In this document: positions 58,975-64,000 of the stretch, piece by piece
Numbering within the stretch: position 1 is the stretch's first letter
How the letters are laid out: every line of letters begins with the position of its first letter
Origin: RCIO01 sp040880025
GTDB lineage: Bacteria; Pseudomonadota; Alphaproteobacteria; Rhizobiales; Rhizobiaceae
Assembly: GCA_040880025.1 (NCBI GenBank)
Contig: JBBDJD010000001.1
Coordinates: 124,001-188,000, forward strand
Direction: 5' to 3'
Length of the DNA stretch: 64,000 nt
Translations under genes and position numbers: made by a program
Notes under the pieces: model-generated
Database searches by the model: none
Seen by the model: the letters and a program-made list of their open reading frames with translations, nothing else
Told to the model about the DNA's origin: nothing

Positions 58975-61845
58975 TCAGGCGGCGCCGCGAACGCGGCTGA
59001 GTGCGAATTCGAGCCGGCCACCCGTCTCGACAAGCTCGGCCAGTTTCTCGCGATCGGCCTCCACCACCTCGGGCGGAGCATTGGCGACGAACTTCTCGTT
59101 GCCGAGCTTCTTTTCCAGGCGTGCTATTTCCCCCTGGTTGCGGTCGATCTCGCGCTTCAGCCGCGCGGCTTCCGCCTCGATGTCGATCAGATCGCCAAGC
59201 GGCAGGCAGGCGGTCGCTTCGCCGACCACAATCTGAGCCGAGCCGTTGGGCGCCTCGCCTGCGAACCCGACCTCGCCCACCCGGGCAAGCCTGCGAATTG
59301 CGGGATCGTGCCGCGCGGCGCGCTCGCGCGTTTCGGCATTCGCGCCGACAATGACCAGCGGCGCGATTGCCGCCGGCGGAACGTTCATTTCGGAGCGAAC
59401 CGAGCGCAGCCCGCTCACCAGTTCCACCAGCCAGTTGATTTCGGCGGCAGCCTCGTCATCCGCAAAGCCGGCCTCGGGCCACTCCGCGTGGCAAAGAAGC
59501 GTGGTGCGGGCCGCATTGCCGGCCGTCTCTGCCCAGAGCTTTTCGGTCATGAACGGCATGAACGGGTGCAGCAGCTTGTAGATCTCGTCGAGCACATAGG
59601 CGGAGACGGCCTGGCTTTCCGCCTTCGCGGCCTCGTCGGCGCCGGCATAGACCGGCTTCAGCAACTCCACATACCAGTCGCAGAACAGGTTCCACACGAA
59701 CCGGTAGGCAGCGCCTGCCGCGTCATTGAAGCGGAACGCCGTGATGCCTTCCGTCACCGCCGCGACCGTGCGCGACAGCTCCGTCAGTATCCAGCGATTG
59801 ACGGTCAGATTTGCGCTTGCCGGGTCGAAATCCGGATCACGCTTCATACCGTTCATCTCGCCGAAGCGGGTCGCGTTCCAAAGTTTGGTGCCGAAATTGC
59901 GATAGCCGGCGATGCGCGCGGGGTCGAGCTTCACGTCCCTGCCCTGCGCCGCCATGATCGCCAGCGTGAACCGCAGCGCATCGGCGCCGTATTCGTCAAT
60001 CAGGTCGAGAGGGTCGATGACGTTGCCCTTCGACTTCGACATCTTCTGCCCGTTCTTGTCGCGCACCAGCGCGTGGACATAGACCGTGTGGAACGGCTCC
60101 TCCTCCATGAAATGCAGACCCAGCATCATCATGCGAGCGACCCAGAAGAAGATGATGTCGAAGCCGGTCACCAAGACGTCGGTCTGATAGTAGCGCTTCA
60201 GTTCGGGCGTCTCGTCGGGCCAGCCGAGCGTGGAGAACGGCCACAGCGCCGACGAAAACCAGGTGTCGAGAACGTCCTCGTCGCGGGTCAGTATCTCGCC
60301 CGGCTGGAAATTCTCCAGCCTGTCCTCGACCCAGCTTTTCCATGGCGTGTCGACTGCGAGGTAGTACTCGACCGCGTCGTCGAGCGCTTCCTTCTCCGTC
60401 TTGGCGACGAAGACGTGGCCGTCGGGTCCGTACCAGGCAGGAATCTGGTGCCCCCACCAGAGCTGGCGTGAAATGCACCAGGGCTGGATGTTCTCCATCC
60501 AGTCGAAATAGGTCTTCTCCCAGTTCTTGGGCACGAATTTCGTGCGGCCTTCGCGAACCGCCGCGATCGCCGGTTTGGCCAGCGTTGCGGCATCGGCGAA
60601 CCACTGGTCGGTGAGCATCGGCTCGATCACGACCTGCGAACGGTCGCCGAACGGCTGCATGACCTTCTTGTCGTCCACGCCGATCATCAGGCCTTCGGCA
60701 TCGATGTCCGCCACGACGCGCTTGCGCGCCTCGAAACGGTCGAGACCGCGATACTGGTCGGGAACGAGGTTGATCGCATCGACGACGTTCATGTCCGGCG
60801 TGCCGCCGGCCTCGACGATCTCCGCCGCCTTCGCGGCTTCGACGGCATATGGCTCTCCGTCGGCGCGCATTGCGCCCACCGTGTCCATCAGGCGGTACAT
60901 CGGGATACCGTTGCGCTCGGCAACCGCATAGTCGTTGAAATCATGCGCGCCGGTGATCTTGACCGCGCCCGAGCCAAAATCGGCATCGGGATATTCGTCG
61001 GTGATGATGGGGATCAGGCGCCGGTGTTCCTTCGGACCGACGGGGATTTCGCACAACATCCCGACAATGGGCTTGTAGCGCTCGTCGGAAGGATGCATCG
61101 CGACCGCACCGTCGCCGAGCATGGTTTCCGGCCGCGTCGTCGCGATCGATATGTAGTCGCGCGTCTCACGCAGCGTGACGTTTCCGTCGGCGTCCTTCTC
61201 GACATATTCATAGGTGGCGCCGCCGGCCAGCGGATATTTGAAATGCCACATATGGCCGTCGACCTCGACGTTCTCGACCTCGAGGTCGGAAATCGCGGTC
61301 TCGAACTTGGGATCCCAGTTCACCAGCCGCTTGCCGCGGTAGATCAGGCCCTCGCGATAGAGGCTGACGAAAACCTCCAGCACGGCCCTGGAAAGACCCT
61401 CGTCCATGGTGAAGCGCTCGCGGCTCCAGTCGCACGACGCACCGAGGCGCTTGAGCTGATTGAGGATCGTGCCGCCCGACTCGGCCTTCCACTCCCAGAC
61501 CTTGTCGATGAACGCGTCGCGGCCGAGACTGCTGCGATGGATCTGCTGTTCCATTAGCTGCCGTTCGACCACCATCTGCGTTGCGATGCCCGCATGATCC
61601 ATTCCCGGCTGCCACAGCACATCCTTGCCGCGCATACGCTCGAAGCGGATCAGGATATCCTGCAGCGTATTGTTGAGCGCATGCCCCATATGGAGCGAGC
61701 CGGTCACGTTGGGCGGCGGAATTACGATCGTGTAGGCGTTGGCGCCTGGTTTCGAGCCGGCGCCGGCGCGGAAGGCGTCGGCGTCCTCCCACTGCTTCGC
61801 GATCTTGGGTTCGACGGTCTTGGCGTCGTAGGTCTTCTCGAGCAT
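58975..61845 (-). CDS. valS: Valyl-tRNA synthetase
   Basis: The 956-residue class I synthetase has PPPNVTGSLHMGHALNN (HIGH motif), a full editing domain (about 200-350, with EIPVGPKEHRRLIPI and GAHDFNDYAV), KMSKSKGNV, an anticodon-binding helical region and a C-terminal coiled coil (EAEAARLKREIDRNQGEIAR) that clamps the tRNA. Complete. It stands alone on the minus strand between the PopZ-like gene and exoR. Confidence 0.97.
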   Translation of the reverse strand: MLEKTYDAKTVEPKIAKQWEDADAFRAGAGSKPGANAYTIVIPPPNVTGSLHMGHALNNTLQDILIRFERMRGKDVLWQPGMDHAGIATQMVVERQLMEQQIHRSSLGRDAFIDKVWEWKAESGGTILNQLKRLGASCDWSRERFTMDEGLSRAVLEVFVSLYREGLIYRGKRLVNWDPKFETAISDLEVENVEVDGHMWHFKYPLAGGATYEYVEKDADGNVTLRETRDYISIATTRPETMLGDGAVAMHPSDERYKPIVGMLCEIPVGPKEHRRLIPIITDEYPDADFGSGAVKITGAHDFNDYAVAERNGIPMYRLMDTVGAMRADGEPYAVEAAKAAEIVEAGGTPDMNVVDAINLVPDQYRGLDRFEARKRVVADIDAEGLMIGVDDKKVMQPFGDRSQVVIEPMLTDQWFADAATLAKPAIAAVREGRTKFVPKNWEKTYFDWMENIQPWCISRQLWWGHQIPAWYGPDGHVFVAKTEKEALDDAVEYYLAVDTPWKSWVEDRLENFQPGEILTRDEDVLDTWFSSALWPFSTLGWPDETPELKRYYQTDVLVTGFDIIFFWVARMMMLGLHFMEEEPFHTVYVHALVRDKNGQKMSKSKGNVIDPLDLIDEYGADALRFTLAIMAAQGRDVKLDPARIAGYRNFGTKLWNATRFGEMNGMKRDPDFDPASANLTVNRWILTELSRTVAAVTEGITAFRFNDAAGAAYRFVWNLFCDWYVELLKPVYAGADEAAKAESQAVSAYVLDEIYKLLHPFMPFMTEKLWAETAGNAARTTLLCHAEWPEAGFADDEAAAEINWLVELVSGLRSVRSEMNVPPAAIAPLVIVGANAETRERAARHDPAIRRLARVGEVGFAGEAPNGSAQIVVGEATACLPLGDLIDIEAEAARLKREIDRNQGEIARLEKKLGNEKFVANAPPEVVEADREKLAELVETGGRLEFALSRVRGAA

Positions 61846-61995
61846 TTCAGGTCCGGAAAGAAGGGGGTTGGGCCGGACGGTGTAAACCGGAAGGCTTCCG
61901 ACAAGTCAATCGAGCGACAACCGGTCGCCGCGAGATAGCGCAGCCACCCGCGGGGTCAATGGCAGGTCACAGGCTGGAACGGAGCCGACTACCGG

Positions 61996-62700
61996 TCAGC
62001 GGGCCGCGCCGCGCGCAACCCGCTCGATTTCCTCGCGCACGAGCCGCTCGACCAGCACCGGCAGGTTGTTGTCGAGCCAGTCCTGCAGCATCGGCCGCAT
62101 CAACTCCTCGGCTATGTCGTCGAAGCTGCGTCGCTGGCTCGTGGCGAAGGCATCCGACAGCTCCTCGAATGCCGCCGCGACCTGCCGCTCGGCCGTTTCC
62201 GAAATGATGGATGTGCGAGCCGGCACGTGGTCCCTGGCGGGTTCGTGGTGCGCAGCATCATTACCCGGCTCCGCGTGCTGCGCCGGGGCGGCCTCGGCTT
62301 TTTCCGGCGCCCTTGGTTCCGGTGGCTCGTATGCGACAGGCTCGGGCTGCGCGGGTGCAAAATCGGCCTCGGCCGCCGGAGTCGACTGCTCTGCCGCCTC
62401 GGGAATTGTGTCTTCCACCGCTGGCGGCGTTTCGGCCAAAATTTCGTGCCGAAGCTCGGTTTCCTGGTCCACCGCCGTGAGTTCCGAACGGAACGCCTCT
62501 AGGTCGGCGGAGCCGGTATCGTTTGAGTCCGGGCTTTCAGGAGCCTGCGAATCCTCAACAGGCTGCGCGGCGCTCCCCGGCGCCGCGTTTGACGCCTGCG
62601 GGGTGTGCGGGCCGTCGCTGTCCTCGATTATCCGGCGGATCGATGCGAGAATCTCTTCCATAGAGGGTTCGCGCGCTGGAACGCTGCTCGCCTGTGCCAT
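61996..62700 (-). CDS. DUF2497 protein, PopZ-like polar organising protein
   Basis: The 234-residue protein has the two short conserved ends of PopZ: an N-terminal helix EPSMEEILASIRRIIED (13-27) and a C-terminal helical region MLQDWLDNNLPVLVERLVRE then EIERVARGAAR. Between them is a long acidic, Pro/Ala/Glu-rich disordered linker. In Caulobacter and Agrobacterium, PopZ forms a polar condensate that anchors chromosome origins and signalling proteins. The linker here is about 145 residues. It lies between valS and tolC on the same strand, as expected in rhizobia. Confidence 0.88.
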   Translation of the reverse strand: MAQASSVPAREPSMEEILASIRRIIEDSDGPHTPQASNAAPGSAAQPVEDSQAPESPDSNDTGSADLEAFRSELTAVDQETELRHEILAETPPAVEDTIPEAAEQSTPAAEADFAPAQPEPVAYEPPEPRAPEKAEAAPAQHAEPGNDAAHHEPARDHVPARTSIISETAERQVAAAFEELSDAFATSQRRSFDDIAEELMRPMLQDWLDNNLPVLVERLVREEIERVARGAAR

Positions 62701-62889
62701 GAATCCGCTTTGCCGCCTCTTGTTGTTCCAGCGCTTAGGAACGCCCCCCGGTTCGGAACATCCGAATCATTAACAGAATAACCAATTCAGGAGCCGGGTT
62801 TAATCCGGCAAATGAATTAAATCGGCTGTTGCGCACACAATTAAGCCGAATTCGGCCGAAGCAGCGGAATCCCGCAAAGACTGGCGCAC

Positions 62890-64000
62890 TCAGCGCCCGT
62901 CAGGCGTCCTCAAGCCGAACCACTTGTCCTTGACCGCCCGATAATGCTCTTCGGGATCATATTCCTGGACCTGCAGGCCCAGATTGCCCGGCGTAAGCCT
63001 GCCTGTCGCCGACAGGATCGCATAGCTGGCGACGACCACATCGTGTTCGGAACTGGCCAGATTGATTTGCGCCGCGGTGACGTCGCCCTGCGAGTTGAGC
63101 ACGTCCAGCGTCGTGCGCTGGCCGACATTGCGTTCTTCGATGACACCGTTGAGGGCAAGCTGGCCCGCCGATACGACTTCGCGATTGGCCGCAACGGATT
63201 CGCGCGATGCCTGGTACTGCGCCCAGGCGGAGGCAACGGCGTTGCGAACCTGGTCGCGGCTGACGTCCACGTTGATGCGCGCCTGCCCCAATGATTCCTT
63301 GGAGCGCCGTATCGTCGCGGACGCGCGACCACCCTGATAGATCGGCACGCTCAGCGCCGCGCCGATGGAGGCCGAAGCGCTGGCGCCGTCCGAAGGCAGG
63401 GCGGGAACGCCATTGGAAAAGCTGCGGCTCACCCCGGCATTCGCCGACACCCGCGGCAGGAGCGCGCCCTCACTCGATTTGACCGAGAAAGCCGAGGCAT
63501 CAACCAGATGTCCGGACGCCATGATTGCCGGATGCGCCTTGGCCGCGATGACGAACGCCTCGTCGACCGACCTCGGCAGCAGTCTGGAGAGCGGACCGGC
63601 TGCCTGCAGGCTGCCGGGATCCTCTCCAACGATCTGGCGGTACAAAGCCTCGCTGGCCTGCACTTGGGCGCGCGCGCCGGCAAGTTGCGCGATCGCCGAC
63701 TGTCGGCTCGCCTCGGCCTGGGCGACGTCGGTGCGCGTCCCCTCGCCCACCTCGAAACGCGAGCGGGCGGCGCGGACCTGTTCTTCGAGGAATTCCAGAT
63801 TGCGCTGGCGTAAGGCCGCGATCTGCCGGTCGCGAATGACATCCATATAGGCCGATGCGGCATCGAACAGAGTGTTCTGCACGGTGTTTCGCAACGCTTC
63901 CTGCGATGCGCGGACTTGCGCCTCCGCGGCGGCGACATTGTTCTTGGTCTGGAACCCGTCGAAGATTGTCTGGTTGATCTCGATGCCGAACGATCCGGAG
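62890..64000 (-). CDS. tolC: TolC-family outer membrane efflux protein, 5' end beyond window
   Basis: The frame is open from 64000 down to a stop at 62890, giving the last 370 residues of a TolC protein. The two OEP repeats are visible: long coiled-coil helices with ALRQRNLEFLEEQVRAARSR, FEVGEGTRTDVAQAEASRQ, then a second set with NVGQRTTLDVLNSQGDVTAA. SVPIYQGGRASA marks the membrane-barrel strand of the second repeat. It is the outer-membrane channel for efflux and type I secretion. The signal peptide is outside the window. Confidence 0.94.
   Translation of the reverse strand, partial: SGSFGIEINQTIFDGFQTKNNVAAAEAQVRASQEALRNTVQNTLFDAASAYMDVIRDRQIAALRQRNLEFLEEQVRAARSRFEVGEGTRTDVAQAEASRQSAIAQLAGARAQVQASEALYRQIVGEDPGSLQAAGPLSRLLPRSVDEAFVIAAKAHPAIMASGHLVDASAFSVKSSEGALLPRVSANAGVSRSFSNGVPALPSDGASASASIGAALSVPIYQGGRASATIRRSKESLGQARINVDVSRDQVRNAVASAWAQYQASRESVAANREVVSAGQLALNGVIEERNVGQRTTLDVLNSQGDVTAAQINLASSEHDVVVASYAILSATGRLTPGNLGLQVQEYDPEEHYRAVKDKWFGLRTPDGR

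Overview
The window looks like chromosome from an alphaproteobacterium of the Rhizobiales (Hyphomicrobiales), most like the Mesorhizobium/Phyllobacteriaceae branch. This rests on gene content and order: rlpA-dac-tmk-holB-metG-tatD, yajC-secDF, SPOR protein-argS-dgt-A-type carrier-xthA-exoR-valS-PopZ-like-tolC (the order I know around exoR in Sinorhizobium), GC-rich codon use and several DUF1127/DUF2497-type rhizobial proteins. No species can be named from sequence reading alone.

Region 1 (1-16.6 kb) is an accessory catabolic region. A sulfatase-like hydrolase (cut by the window edge) diverges from a MarR regulator across a 75-bp gap holding two copies of a palindromic operator. The MarR gene is followed by a chimeric ruin: the front of a TctC/Bug-type binding protein joined out of frame to the back of a DAO-family oxidoreductase. 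On the minus strand runs one long operon: Tat-exported peptide-type binding protein, two permeases, a double ATPase, an NPP-like phosphatase/phosphodiesterase, a BKACE cleavage enzyme, L-carnitine dehydrogenase and an alpha/beta hydrolase. A CocE-type hydrolase, a clear choline-sulfatase (betC) and an FAD monooxygenase follow. Carnitine dehydrogenase, BKACE and BetC together point to scavenging of quaternary-ammonium compounds, possibly as esters; the substrate is inferred.

Region 2 (16.7-23.1 kb) starts with a HisKA_2-type sensor kinase with a TTG start, then becomes a patch of remnants: an IS5-type transposase fragment, a truncated AhpD-like gene, a membrane protein, two tiny zinc-ribbon proteins, a doubly frameshifted GNAT gene, a two-domain cold-shock protein and a serine-recombinase C-terminus. 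It ends at tRNA-Ser(TGA), and a 16-bp copy of the tRNA 3' end lies 3.9 kb away at 19127, as expected for an old tRNA-targeted island.

Region 3 (23.3-45 kb) is mostly core: CoA-transferase and acyl-CoA dehydrogenase; envelope genes (rlpA, a D,D-carboxypeptidase); tmk, holB, metG, VOC, tatD, MBL hydrolase, YbaK; an EEP-family protein and YffB-like protein downstream of tig and tRNA-Leu(TAG); the DUF2157/GDYXXLXY membrane pair; a DUF1127 protein; trmFO; a dienoyl-CoA-isomerase-like crotonase; a sterol-desaturase-family enzyme.

Region 4 (44.8-64 kb) holds yajC-secDF followed by bacterial relatives of the mitochondrial complex I assembly factors NDUFAF3 and NDUFAF6, a DUF815 ATPase, a very large acidic SPOR protein, argS, dgt, an A-type Fe-S carrier, a truncated nucleobase permease, xthA, exoR, valS, a PopZ-like protein and the 3' part of tolC.
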